Shown piece after piece: positions 51,332 to 60,122 of a stretch of DNA of 64,000 bases (the stretch's first letter is position 1; each line of letters opens with the position of its first letter). Position numbers and translations under genes: made by a program. Location of the stretch: assembly GCF_000346485.2 (NCBI RefSeq), contig NZ_KQ976354.1, forward strand, positions 9,568,341 through 9,632,340, given 5' to 3'. Below the pieces are notes generated by a model. That model was given only the letters and a program-made list of their open reading frames with translations, did not search any database and was not told where the DNA came from. The stretch comes from Scytonema hofmannii PCC 7110 (GTDB lineage: Bacteria; Cyanobacteriota; Cyanobacteriia; Cyanobacteriales; Nostocaceae).

Positions 51332-51502
51332 TTCATATTCAGCCGTCAGTTTGACTTGTTTATCTGCACCTGAGACAGTGTTAATTGCGCCAAGCAGTTT
51401 AAACCCATCACCACTATCAAAAACCCTTAAACTGAGCAAGCTAATTTTCTTAACTTGTGCGCCTCGTGCATCTTCCCAGATTTTGGTTAAAGCTTCCCGC
51501 AA
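51248..51502 (-). pseudogene. Foreign gene tail joined to the broken methyltransferase
   Basis: This frame reads REALTKIWEDARGAQVKKIS, LLSLRVFDSGDGFKLLGAIN and [16 protein letters not shown] before it runs out of register with the methyltransferase frame. It does not look like part of a DUF1156 protein. It may be the tail of the ATPase gene that normally neighbours such methyltransferases, brought next to it by a deletion; this is a guess. Beyond it, 51503-52004 holds no gene that I recognise. Confidence 0.5.
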
Positions 51503-52004
51503 TGGTGCTAGAATTACCCGTTCAGAGGACAGTCAGCTACTCGTTTCATCCATAAAACTGGCAAAGGTAATACGCCAACTTGAGGGACACAATGCACGTT
51601 TAAACACCTTAGCCTTCGACCTCGTGGTATTCCACAAACTAAAAAACAGGTTGCGGTCAAGTGCGATGTCAACTATAATATAGGGACCTATCAAAACCTT
51701 CACAGGTTACGTTTTTCCTTTAAGTACCCCCACTTGGCTGTTCTGCATCAAAGTCTGGTGATGTTAGGTGGAGTATTTTCGAGCAAGTCCTTCAAAGCTT
51801 GGACTTTCAGATTTTGTAGATGATATTGCTTCTCCCAATTACACCAATGATGCTTAGCTCAAGGCTGAACAGATTGGTTATGTTAAAAGTGAGCAAAAGA
51901 GCGTTGTATAAAACTACTAAGTTAAATGTATCATATTCTAAATAACGTTCCGATACAAATGAACTATATTTAAAATATCCAATATGTTTATCTTAGAAAA
52001 ATCA

Positions 52005-52910
52005 ATGGTAGCAAAACCTTTTCTAAAATGGGCGGGAGGGAAAGGTCAACTCCTCGATCAGATGAATAGTTTTTTTCCCAATGAATTAGCAGAGGGTTCA
52101 ATAAAAAAATACGTAGAGCCATTTGTTGGAGGTGGAGCAGTTTTCTTGCATCTGGTTCAAAACTATCCAATTCAAGAAGTTTTTATTTTTGATATTAATA
52201 TTGAATTAGTCATAGCATACAAAACCATTCAATGCAGTGTAGAGGAACTAATTTCACTTTTATTAGATATACAAAATAAGTATTTATCTCTTGATGATAA
52301 GGAAAGAAAAACATACTTTTATCAAGTGAGGGCAGAATTTAATTGGCGACGCAAAGAAATAGATTCAACCAAATATAATTCAGAATGGATTGAGAGAACT
52401 GCACAAATCATTTTTCTAAACCGTACTTGTTTCAATGGACTTTTTAGAGTGAATTCAAACGGAAGTTTTAATGTTCCAGTAGGTAGATATAAAAACCCTA
52501 ATATATGCGATCATACAAATTTAAAAGCTGTTTCTGAAGCTCTTAAAAAGACTCAAATTCATTATGGAGACTTTAGTAAGTGTGAAGAATCTGTAGATAG
52601 TAATACATTTGTTTATTTCGATCCACCTTATAGACCAATTAGTAAAACGTCTAACTTTACTTCATATTCACAAAATATATTTGATGATTCTGAACAATTG
52701 CGACTGCGAGACTTTTTCAAATCTCTTGATGCAAAGAGAGCTAAATTACTTTTAAGTAACTCCGATCCAAAAAATGAAGATGTTAACGATAATTTTTTTG
52801 ATAATTCCTATGCAGGTTATCGTATTGAAAGAGTCATGGCTGTACGCAATATAAATTGTGATGCTTCAAAGCGGAAACTAATTAAGGAAATTTTAATTAT
52901 GAATTACTAA
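52005..52910 (+). CDS. Dam-family DNA adenine methyltransferase (D12 class)
   Basis: A 301-residue N6-adenine methyltransferase. SAM motif I is FLKWAGGKGQLLDQM with EPFVGGGAVFLHL, and the catalytic motif is FVYFDPPYRPISKTSNFTSY. These are the alpha-class D12 features of the Dam/DpnII group, which usually methylate GATC, though specificity cannot be read from the sequence. No restriction enzyme gene is adjacent, so it is an orphan. It is markedly AT-rich and lacks HIP1 sites inside, unlike the neighbouring housekeeping genes, suggesting acquisition by transfer. ATG at 52005 (MVAKPFLKWAGGKG) fits the family; ATG at 51984 is in frame. Confidence 0.9.
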   Translation: MVAKPFLKWAGGKGQLLDQMNSFFPNELAEGSIKKYVEPFVGGGAVFLHLVQNYPIQEVFIFDINIELVIAYKTIQCSVEELISLLLDIQNKYLSLDDKERKTYFYQVRAEFNWRRKEIDSTKYNSEWIERTAQIIFLNRTCFNGLFRVNSNGSFNVPVGRYKNPNICDHTNLKAVSEALKKTQIHYGDFSKCEESVDSNTFVYFDPPYRPISKTSNFTSYSQNIFDDSEQLRLRDFFKSLDAKRAKLLLSNSDPKNEDVNDNFFDNSYAGYRIERVMAVRNINCDASKRKLIKEILIMNY

Positions 52911-52926
52911 AAGCCTATATTTGACT

Positions 52927-53727
52927 CTAAACTCTAGTAAGTACTGCTCGCATTCCCCAAAAAATCAAATTCTGTTCCACATAGAACCGTGCTGCAATCT
53001 CAGGAAACTGGGATTGCAAATAGTTTATTAACAAGGTGCGATCGCCTCCAGTCATTGCAATCTTCCCCTCAGGGTAATCCCGCCTCCACGCCTCAACAAA
53101 ATCTTTGATTCCAGCAACTAGAGTATAGATAACTCCACTTTGTATTGCTTCTTCAGTCTTTAAAGCAAACCGTTGTGGAAGTTGCTCTTGTCGTTCAACC
53201 ATTGGTAATTGTCCAGTTTTTTGAGCAAGCGTCTTAAACTGTAGACCTAACCCTGGAAGAATTGCGCCGCCAACTAAACGTTTGTTAGCGTCTGCACCTG
53301 TAAAAGTTAGTGCTGTTCCCGCATCAATAACTAACATGGGAAAACCCCAATTCTGCCCAGCACCCAACAAAGCTAGGGAGCGATCGATTCCTAGTGTAGG
53401 ATAAAGACCTTGTAAGGGGATTTGGTCTAAGGTGATAACGCGAACATTTGGGTAAGATTGCCAGAGTTCTGTTTGACTAGGAACCACAGAAGCTAGAAGT
53501 AGGGAGTAGGGAGTAGGGAGTAGGGAGTGGGGGAGGAGGGGAGTGAGGGAGGGGGGGAAATGGGTTATGAAGTCCTCTAATGTTTTACAGTTAGATAATT
53601 GATGTATAACTTTTGGTGGCAAATGGTCTGTGTCCCAAGCAGAAATGTCTGATTTGCCTGTAAACCACGCCCAATGCAGTCGAGAATTCCCTATCATCAA
53701 TGCCAGCCATAAAGTACTGTTTGCCAT
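52927..53727 (-). CDS. coaX: Type III pantothenate kinase
   Basis: A 266-residue CoaX, which phosphorylates pantothenate in coenzyme A synthesis and is insensitive to CoA feedback. Marks of the ASKHA fold are [17 protein letters not shown] (phosphate-1 loop), [34 protein letters not shown] and [16 protein letters not shown]. The segment [20 protein letters not shown] (about residues 59-78) is encoded by a CCCACTCCCTA-type short repeat, the same one that surrounds many genes here, and appears to be an in-frame insertion into the family sequence. ATG at 53727 is used; the longer frame to 53760 begins in repeat sequence. Confidence 0.9.
   Translation of the reverse strand: MANSTLWLALMIGNSRLHWAWFTGKSDISAWDTDHLPPKVIHQLSNCKTLEDFITHFPPSLTPLLPHSLLPTPYSLLLASVVPSQTELWQSYPNVRVITLDQIPLQGLYPTLGIDRSLALLGAGQNWGFPMLVIDAGTALTFTGADANKRLVGGAILPGLGLQFKTLAQKTGQLPMVERQEQLPQRFALKTEEAIQSGVIYTLVAGIKDFVEAWRRDYPEGKIAMTGGDRTLLINYLQSQFPEIAARFYVEQNLIFWGMRAVLTRV
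53497..53552. repeat. AGTAGGG / GAGTGGG short repeats inside coaX
   Basis: Repeated AGTAGGG and related G-rich units, on the coding strand CCCTACT/CCCACTCC. The same units lie between genes at about 4795-4832, 13118-13150 and 53735-53757. The tract is read in frame in coaX. Confidence 0.88.
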
Positions 53728-53866
53728 TCTTCCTACTCCCCACTCCCCACTCCCTCTCATAAACTTTTTTTAACCAAATAATATAAATTTTCATAAAACG
53801 TTACAAAAAACTCGTGGCACAATAGAAGCAGAGTAATAAATACTCATTCGCTTAGGAGGGGATATT

Positions 53867-55591
53867 ATGGTAGCACTCACCGAAAAAACTAACAAAAGGC
53901 TGACCATGCAGATAGTCGATATTGCTTCCGACACAACGGCAATTCGATCTCTGGATTGGGACCGAGACCGCTTTGATATTGAGTTCGGTCTGCAAAATGG
54001 AACTACCTACAACTCATTCCTCATACGCGGTGAGCACACAGCATTGGTGGATACATCTCACGAAAAGTTTCGCCAACTGTTTTTAGATACCCTAAAAGGT
54101 TTGGTTAATCCAGCCGATATCAGTTATTTAATTATCAGCCATACCGAGCCAGACCACAGTGGTTTAGTTAAAGATGTGTTACAACTTGCTCCAGAGATTA
54201 CTGTTGTTGGCTCGAAAGTCGCTATTCAATTTCTGGAAAATTTAGTGCATCAGCCTTTCAAGCGCCAAATTGTGAAAAATGGCGATCGCTTGGATTTAGG
54301 CAACGGACACGAATTAGAATTTGTGATTGCACCCAATTTACACTGGCCTGACACCATCTTTACCTTTGACCACAAAACCCAAACTCTCTTCACCTGTGAC
54401 GCTTTTGGGTTGCACTACTGCTCGGACAGTACCTATGACGAAGATTTAAAAGCGATTGAAGCTGATTTTGAATATTACTATGAATGTCTGATGGCTCCTA
54501 ATGCCCGCTCGGTCTTATCTGCGCTCAAGCGCATGGCTGAACTGGAAAAGATTAGCTTAGTTGCCACAGGCCACGGTCCCCTATTATATCACAATGTTGA
54601 AGAATTAACCGGACGCTACCGCAATTGGAGCCAAACACAAACTAAAGCAGAAACAACAGTCGGGGTCTTTTATACCTCAGATTACGGGTATAGCTATCGT
54701 CTAGCTCAAGCAATAGCTTTGGGTATCACAAAAACGGGCGTTGCTGTTGAACTGATAGACTTACGTGCCGTTAGTGACTTGGTAGAATTGCGAGAGCTTG
54801 TCAGTCGCTGTGGTGGAATTGTCGTTGGAATGTCTCCAGCTTCAGATGCAACTCAGATTCAAGGTGCTCTCAGTACCATCTTAGGTTCTGTGAACGAGAA
54901 ACAAGCAGTCGGAATCTTTGAGTCAGGCGGAGGAGATGACGAACCAATTGACCCATTACTAAGTAAATTCCGGAATTTAGGTTTAACAACAGCGTTCCCA
55001 GCGATTCGGATTAAACAAACGCCCACAGAAAACACCTACAAGCTTTGTGAAGAAGCAGGAACAGACTTAGGACAGTGGGTGACACGCGATCGCAGCATCA
55101 AGCAGATGAAATCTTTAGGTGCTGACCTCGACAAAGCCTTAGGTAGAATCAGTGGCGGGCTGTACATTATCACTGCGAAAAAGGGCGATGTATCCAGTGC
55201 CATGTTAGCGTCTTGGGTCAGCCAAGCCAGTTTCAAACCCATAGGCATAACAATAGCGGTTGCCAAAGACAGGGCAATTGAATCGCTGATGCAAGTGGGC
55301 GATAAGTTTGTACTTAACGTCTTAGAAGAAGACAACTACCAACGCCTGATGAAGCACTTCCTCAAACGATTTGCTCCAGGTGCTGACCGCTTTGAAGGAG
55401 TCAAAACCCAATCAGCAGAAAATGGAGCACCCATCCTTACAGAAGCTTTGGCATATATGGAGTGCGAAGTGGTCAGTAGAATGGACGGTGGCGATCACTG
55501 GATTGTATACAGCACGGTTTACGCAGGACGGGTGAGCAAGACAGAAGCCCTCACCGCCGTTCACCATCGTAAGGTTGGAAATCATTATTAG
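53867..55591 (+). CDS. flv3B: Flavodiiron protein Flv3 type (probably heterocyst form Flv3B)
   Basis: A 574-residue class C flavodiiron protein with three domains: a metallo-beta-lactamase-like di-iron domain (about 30-250), flavodoxin (about 268-410) and a C-terminal flavin reductase domain (about 430-574). The first metal motif is canonical, HTEPDH at residues 92-97, as in Flv3 and Flv2. Flv1/Flv3 reduce O2 to water with NAD(P)H and protect photosystem I; in heterocystous species a second pair, Flv1B/Flv3B, serves heterocysts. The gene order flv3-flv1 with direct adjacency is as I recall for that second pair, hence the B suffix (inference). Strong AGGAGGGG ribosome-binding site upstream of ATG 53867. 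Confidence 0.9.
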   Translation: MVALTEKTNKRLTMQIVDIASDTTAIRSLDWDRDRFDIEFGLQNGTTYNSFLIRGEHTALVDTSHEKFRQLFLDTLKGLVNPADISYLIISHTEPDHSGLVKDVLQLAPEITVVGSKVAIQFLENLVHQPFKRQIVKNGDRLDLGNGHELEFVIAPNLHWPDTIFTFDHKTQTLFTCDAFGLHYCSDSTYDEDLKAIEADFEYYYECLMAPNARSVLSALKRMAELEKISLVATGHGPLLYHNVEELTGRYRNWSQTQTKAETTVGVFYTSDYGYSYRLAQAIALGITKTGVAVELIDLRAVSDLVELRELVSRCGGIVVGMSPASDATQIQGALSTILGSVNEKQAVGIFESGGGDDEPIDPLLSKFRNLGLTTAFPAIRIKQTPTENTYKLCEEAGTDLGQWVTRDRSIKQMKSLGADLDKALGRISGGLYIITAKKGDVSSAMLASWVSQASFKPIGITIAVAKDRAIESLMQVGDKFVLNVLEEDNYQRLMKHFLKRFAPGADRFEGVKTQSAENGAPILTEALAYMECEVVSRMDGGDHWIVYSTVYAGRVSKTEALTAVHHRKVGNHY

Positions 55592-55826
55592 ATTTTGGAT
55601 TTTGGATTTTGGATTTTAGATTGAGGGATTTGAGATTTTAGATTGGGGATTTGAGATTTTTGATCGATCAAAAATCTCAAATCCTAAAAACCTAACACTA
55701 GAAATAATCTAAAATCTAAGACCTGGAAAATCTAGCCTTAGAAATAATCCGAAATCCGAAAACCAAAATCAGAATTAAAAATCCCAAATTCCTTAATCCA
55801 AAATCCAAAATCTAAAATCCAAAATC
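55591..55826. repeat. GGATTTT / CTAAAAT repeats between flv3B and flv1B
   Basis: Direct GGATTTT units just after flv3B, degenerate units in the middle, and CCAAAATCTAAAATCC-type units before flv1B, with opposite orientation. The whole 236-bp gap is repeat-derived and could form a long imperfect stem in a joint transcript. Confidence 0.85.
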
Positions 55827-55829
55827 GCT

Positions 55830-57542
55830 ATGTCTTCCACAAAACCCCGTGACGTTCAAGTCCTCCCCATTGCCACAGATACAACTGTATTCCGTTCTCG
55901 CAGTTGGACTCGCCTAAGATTTGAAATTGAATATGCTCTTGCTAAAGGTACAACAGCTAATTCCTATTTAATCAAAGGAGATAAAACTGCTCTCATCGAT
56001 CCTCCAGGAGAAACATTTACAGAAATTTATCTGGATGCACTGCAGAAGCGGTTTAATTTACAAGAGATTGATTATGTGATTTTGGGTCATGTTAATCCCA
56101 ACCGTGCAGCAACTTTAAAAGCAATGCTTGAAATTGCACCTCAAATTACCTTTGTTTGTTCTAACCCAGGAGCAATCAATTTGCGCGGTGCTTTGGAAAA
56201 CCCAGATTTACCAGTTCTTGTGATGCGAGGGGAAGACACTCTTGACTTAGGGAAAGAGCATCTTTTACAATTCATTCCTACTCCTAACCCTCACTATCCA
56301 GATCAACTCTGTACTTACGATCCACAAACAGAAATTCTCTACACAGATAAGTTATTTGGAGTGCATATTTGTGGTGACCAAGTCTTTGACGAAGGTTGGG
56401 AGATATTTCAAGAAGATCGACGCTATTACTATGATTGCTTAATGGCTCCTCATGCTCGTCAGGTTGAGACAGCCTTGGAAAAACTTTCTGAGTTTCCGGT
56501 GAGAGTGTATGCAACCGGACACGGTCCTTTGGTACGCTATGGTTTGCTCGATCTGACAAAAGCTTACCGCCAGTGGAGTCAACAGCAAACATCTCAAGAT
56601 ACTTCTGTTGCATTGATTTATGCTTCCGCTTACGGGAATACGGCAACTCTAGCCCAAGCGATCGCTCGTGGTATTACCAAAGCTGGCGTTGCGGTAGAAT
56701 CAATAAATTGCGAAGTTGCCGAACCGGAGGAAATCCGGACAGCCTTAGAAAAAGCAGCTGGCTTTATCATTGGTTCTCCAACTCTCGGCGGTCACGCACC
56801 AACACCAATTCAAACCGCGTTGGGGATTGTTCTCTCAACTGCAACTAACAACAAACTCACTGGTGTATTTGGTTCTTTTGGTTGGAGTGGGGAAGCAGTT
56901 GATTTCCTAGAAGATAAGCTGAAGGACGCAGGCTATCGTTTTGGTTTTGAAACCATCCGAGTTAAGTTCAAACCAAATGATACCACCCTACAAATGTGTG
57001 AAGAAGCAGGAACCGACTTTGCCCAAGCACTTAAGAAAGCCAAAAAAGTGCGTTCCCAAAGTGTACCAGCTACAACAACAGAACAAGCTGTTGGTAGAAT
57101 TGTTGGTTCGCTGTGTGTATTGACAGCAAAACAAGACGATATCTCCAGTGCCATGTTAGCTTCTTGGGTATCTCAAGCAAGCTTTAATCCTCCTGCTTTG
57201 ACCGTTGCGGTGGCTAAAGACCGTGCTGTGGAATCACTAACATACTCTGGCAACAAATTTGTTCTTAATGTTTTAAAAGAAGGCAATCACTTGGGTTTGA
57301 TGAAGCACTTTCTAAAACCCTTTGGTCCTGGACAAAACCGATTTGTTGATGTTGCAACAGCAGAAGCTGAAAATGGTTGTCCAATCCTGACTGATGCGCT
57401 TGCATATATGGAGTGTACTGTAACAAACCGTATGGAATGCGGCGATCATTGGCTGATTTATGCAACTGTCAAAGATGGTAAGTTGCTAGATAATGAGGGT
57501 GTGACTGCAGTACATCATCGCAAGTCAGGTAGTCATTATTAA
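55830..57542 (+). CDS. flv1B: Flavodiiron protein Flv1 type (probably heterocyst form Flv1B)
   Basis: A 570-residue class C flavodiiron protein with the same three domains as its neighbour. The di-iron motif is non-canonical: GHVNPNR at residues 86-92 in place of HxExDH, the hallmark of Flv1/Flv4-type subunits whose metal site is altered. Flv1 works with Flv3 as a heteromer, so the two genes form a functional pair. The flavodoxin domain has ASAYGNTATLAQAIARGI, and the reductase domain ISSAMLASWVSQASFNPPAL. An imperfect terminator hairpin follows the stop. ATG at 55830 gives MSSTKPRDVQVLP. Confidence 0.9.
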   Translation: MSSTKPRDVQVLPIATDTTVFRSRSWTRLRFEIEYALAKGTTANSYLIKGDKTALIDPPGETFTEIYLDALQKRFNLQEIDYVILGHVNPNRAATLKAMLEIAPQITFVCSNPGAINLRGALENPDLPVLVMRGEDTLDLGKEHLLQFIPTPNPHYPDQLCTYDPQTEILYTDKLFGVHICGDQVFDEGWEIFQEDRRYYYDCLMAPHARQVETALEKLSEFPVRVYATGHGPLVRYGLLDLTKAYRQWSQQQTSQDTSVALIYASAYGNTATLAQAIARGITKAGVAVESINCEVAEPEEIRTALEKAAGFIIGSPTLGGHAPTPIQTALGIVLSTATNNKLTGVFGSFGWSGEAVDFLEDKLKDAGYRFGFETIRVKFKPNDTTLQMCEEAGTDFAQALKKAKKVRSQSVPATTTEQAVGRIVGSLCVLTAKQDDISSAMLASWVSQASFNPPALTVAVAKDRAVESLTYSGNKFVLNVLKEGNHLGLMKHFLKPFGPGQNRFVDVATAEAENGCPILTDALAYMECTVTNRMECGDHWLIYATVKDGKLLDNEGVTAVHHRKSGSHY

Positions 57543-57577
57543 CACTTGACCAGTGACCAGTGACCAAGTTGTTCTAG

Positions 57578-57608
57578 AACCTGGCTTCTTTGAGAAGTCG
57601 GGTTTTTT
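57578..57608 (+). terminator. Terminator hairpin after flv1B
   Basis: AACCTGGCTTCT (57578-57589) pairs with AGAAGTCGGGTT (57593-57604), with two G-U wobbles and a TTG loop, followed by a T run to 57608. It belongs to the same family as the hairpins at 9672-9703 and 38071-38103. Confidence 0.75.
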
Positions 57609-57659
57609 GCAGTGGACTGGCAAACCTTAATTTAGGACGGGCGGGGACGCCCGTACCAC

Positions 57660-57790
57660 AAGATACAAGATCCATCAAGATACAAGATCCATCAAGATAC
57701 AAGATCCATCAAGATACAAGATCCATCAAGATACAAGATCCATCAAGATACAAAATCCATCAAGATACAAGATCCATCAAGATACAAGAT
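57660..57790. repeat. Tandem 17-bp repeats (seven full copies and a partial one)
   Basis: The unit AAGATACAAGATCCATC is repeated at 17-bp steps from 57660; the sixth copy has one substitution (AAAATCC). Placed between the flavodiiron operon and the next gene. It follows a GGACGGGCGGGGACGCCCGT palindrome with the ACCACAAG mark. No coding role. Confidence 0.95.
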
Positions 57791-57792
57791 TT

Positions 57793-58227
57793 TTATTTAC
57801 TAATAACTGATAACTGTTCGGGTTGGGACAAATACATCTCTGAGTTCTGGGCGTTGCAGTAAGCTAGCTTGCTACCAAAGAGATATCCTGTACTTATAAG
57901 TAAAGATAAAAACGCAAAAGTCACAGGAGTCATCAAGCGATCGCTTTCCACTTTCCATTGAGGCTGAATTCCCAGAAATTCATGTACACTTTTAATAGCT
58001 AACAGCAAAGAATTTTTATTAATTCTGTTCCATGTCATTAAATCTCCATTTTTATTGGAGTTGAGATAAGCACACAAATAACCGGGCATTGACTCATCTT
58101 TCTTGATCACAAATGAATACCCATTAGTCAGTTTGGCAACTAACGTCCTTTTTCCTTGTTGTTGAAGTGTACTAGGCTTCATATTATTTTCTTCAAGTAT
58201 CCCGATCGCTTCTTTCTCTGATAGCAT
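57793..58227 (-). CDS. Hypothetical protein with C-terminal membrane segment
   Basis: A 144-residue protein. The first 95 residues are soluble (MLSEKEAIGILEENNMKPST, VAKLTNGYSFVIKKDESMPG, NRINKNSLLLAIKSVHEFLG). One hydrophobic helix covers about 100-122 (TPVTFAFLSLLISTGYLFGS). I do not recognise a family. GAGGTG lies a few bases before ATG 58227, supporting the start. The last codons lie in repeat-like sequence (CAGTTATCAGTTATTAGT), so the C-terminus may be altered. Single gene, minus strand, between the 17-bp repeat and a 180-bp gap. Confidence 0.65.
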   Translation of the reverse strand: MLSEKEAIGILEENNMKPSTLQQQGKRTLVAKLTNGYSFVIKKDESMPGYLCAYLNSNKNGDLMTWNRINKNSLLLAIKSVHEFLGIQPQWKVESDRLMTPVTFAFLSLLISTGYLFGSKLAYCNAQNSEMYLSQPEQLSVISK

Positions 58228-58405
58228 TTTGCACCTCTATACTATTTTGATGGAAGCTTGACAAAATATTTTTTTCAAAATTTAAACTTCTTTATTTAAA
58301 CATTATTTGTGACCAGCAACACATCTTCCTCTTGAAAGAGAAAATTCTTTCAATAGAAAAGATTCACTGGTCATTGGTCACTGGTCACTGGTCACTGGTC
58401 ACTGA

Positions 58406-59899
58406 TTAAAAATATTCTACGCGTGCATCTAGACCTTGCGATCGCAAATAGTCAGACTGTTTTTCTGCTTCCGAACGACTGTTATATTGTCCGGCATTAA
58501 CATAAGTACCCAGTCGCGAGTCTGCTTGAAAAGCAGAGGGTACATATTGACGGACTCTACTTAAAGTGTCGTAACTGCGAATTGGTACAATGACCACATA
58601 GCGATTTTCACGTCCGGGAGTCCATTCAGGGGAATTGCCCCCATTGCCAGAAAGATCGGGATAACCACCAGAACTACCAGGGTAACCTCCTGGATTATTC
58701 AATCCCAACGCTTGCCAAGTTTGATAATCGACAAATCCATTCGCTTCGAGTCCGCGATTTCTTTGAAATTGACTTACAGCATTCCTAGTTGCCGGACCAT
58801 AATAGTTGGTGATTCTACCTTGAAACAATCCTAAATCCTGCAAACGCCGTTGTACTATTTCGACACGCTGACTCCTCTCACCCAAACAAATATCACCTTG
58901 ATTAACTGAACAATTAGAATTTGCAGAATTTGTCCCTCCTGCCAAAGCATCTGATATTCTGGCTAAGGTTTGTGAGTCAGCAACACCACTGCGTGTCAGT
59001 CCATAATTTTGTTGGAAACGTTCTACAGCTTCCTGAGTTGCAGGACCATAATTTCCCGTGGGATTTGGACGAAAATAACCCAATTGCTGCAAGTCTTCTT
59101 GCAATTTTCTAACTTCTTGACCTGAATCACCCAGTTTTAAATAGGAACCACTAGTGTTATCTTGGTAACCGGGTTGGTTTGATGGATAATAACCGGGTTG
59201 ATTTGGTGGGTAATCGGGTTGGTTTGATGGATAATAACCGGGTTGATTTGGTGGGTAATCGGGTTGGTTTAAACTGACACGAATAGCTTCTTTTGTTCTC
59301 GTACCAACAATACCATCAGATCTGATGCCATTGGATTGTTGGAATTGAGAGACGGCTCGCTCTGTTTCTGAGCCAAAATAACCTGTTATATCACCGTTGA
59401 AATGTCCCAACCGTTGCAAATCTTGTTGCAATCTTCTGACGGATGCACCTCTGCTACCCCGTCGCAAACCCTCACCGACACGACCACCAGAAATTCGGTT
59501 TTGACACTGCGATCGCAAAAGTTGTTGCGTTTGGTTACCTACCACCCCGACAGTAGGAAGCCTATTGTCTCGTTGAAAACTTTTGACAGCTTCCCGTGTT
59601 TTGGAAGCAAATTTACCTGTTACCTTACCGTTAAAATACCCTAATTGTTTTAAACATCTTTGAATGCTAGCAACTTCAGGTCCATCACTTCCTACTTTCT
59701 GAGCGGCTAGAGTTTGTTCTGCCACACCGAGAACAAACAAGGTTAAGGCTACAGCCAAAAAAGGGCTTGTAGCACTGCTAGATAGTTTCATCCAATTTAA
59801 ATGTGTAAAAAAATTCTCACTCAATTTAACAGGCGCATATGGATTGCTAGATAACAGTCTGTTCGCCGATCCGGGATAAAAATATCTAATAATTGTCAT
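58406..59899 (-). CDS. Multi-domain peptidoglycan-binding protein with SPOR-like C-terminus
   Basis: A 497-residue exported protein. A hydrophobic segment at about residues 45-66 (FLAVALTLFVLGVAEQTLAA) acts as signal or anchor. Four PG_binding_1 domains follow: about 70-130, 145-210, 255-315 and 335-400, each with a signature like LKQLGYFNGKVTGKF or QDLGLFQGRITNYYGPATRN. Between the second and third is a Pro/Tyr/Gln linker built of a 13-residue-type repeat (QPGYYPSNQPDYPPN). The C-terminal 75 residues (YVVIVPIRSYDTLSRVRQYV, YVNAGQYNSRSEAEKQSDYL) look like a SPOR domain, which binds denuded glycan at division sites. The first 40 residues may be non-coding; Met37 is an alternative start. Confidence 0.87.
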   Translation of the reverse strand: MTIIRYFYPGSANRLLSSNPYAPVKLSENFFTHLNWMKLSSSATSPFLAVALTLFVLGVAEQTLAAQKVGSDGPEVASIQRCLKQLGYFNGKVTGKFASKTREAVKSFQRDNRLPTVGVVGNQTQQLLRSQCQNRISGGRVGEGLRRGSRGASVRRLQQDLQRLGHFNGDITGYFGSETERAVSQFQQSNGIRSDGIVGTRTKEAIRVSLNQPDYPPNQPGYYPSNQPDYPPNQPGYYPSNQPGYQDNTSGSYLKLGDSGQEVRKLQEDLQQLGYFRPNPTGNYGPATQEAVERFQQNYGLTRSGVADSQTLARISDALAGGTNSANSNCSVNQGDICLGERSQRVEIVQRRLQDLGLFQGRITNYYGPATRNAVSQFQRNRGLEANGFVDYQTWQALGLNNPGGYPGSSGGYPDLSGNGGNSPEWTPGRENRYVVIVPIRSYDTLSRVRQYVPSAFQADSRLGTYVNAGQYNSRSEAEKQSDYLRSQGLDARVEYF

Positions 59900-60086
59900 A
59901 GTTGTTTGCTCGGTGTGGTTTACAAACCTGGTAACGAGTTTTGGTAACGAGTTTTTAATGATTGGGATGGAACTAAACGTTATTTAATTGTTGGTGTTTC
60001 ATAATACCACGCTTTGTAACACCTTGACAGTGCATATTTAATGCAACATTTCAGACATACAATCTTTTCCAAAATTTCATTTGTCA

Positions 60087-60122
60087 CTGGTCACTGGTCA
60101 CTGGTCACTGGTCACTGGTCAT
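60087..60122. repeat. CAGTGAC heptamer repeats overlapping the end of the YebC gene
   Basis: Five or so units of GTCACTG. The last one supplies the final codons and stop of the YebC-family gene on the minus strand. Confidence 0.85.

Noticed and set aside
51503-52004. Transposase fragment before the adenine methylase
   Set aside because: Some plus-strand pieces look coding-like, but I could not match them to any family, so no claim is made.
57660-57790. CRISPR array
   Set aside because: The 17-bp units are directly adjacent with no variable spacers and no cas genes nearby.
57590-57862. Plus-strand frame through the 17-bp repeats
   Set aside because: Most of it is translated tandem repeat; there is no start signal and it overlaps the end of the opposite gene.
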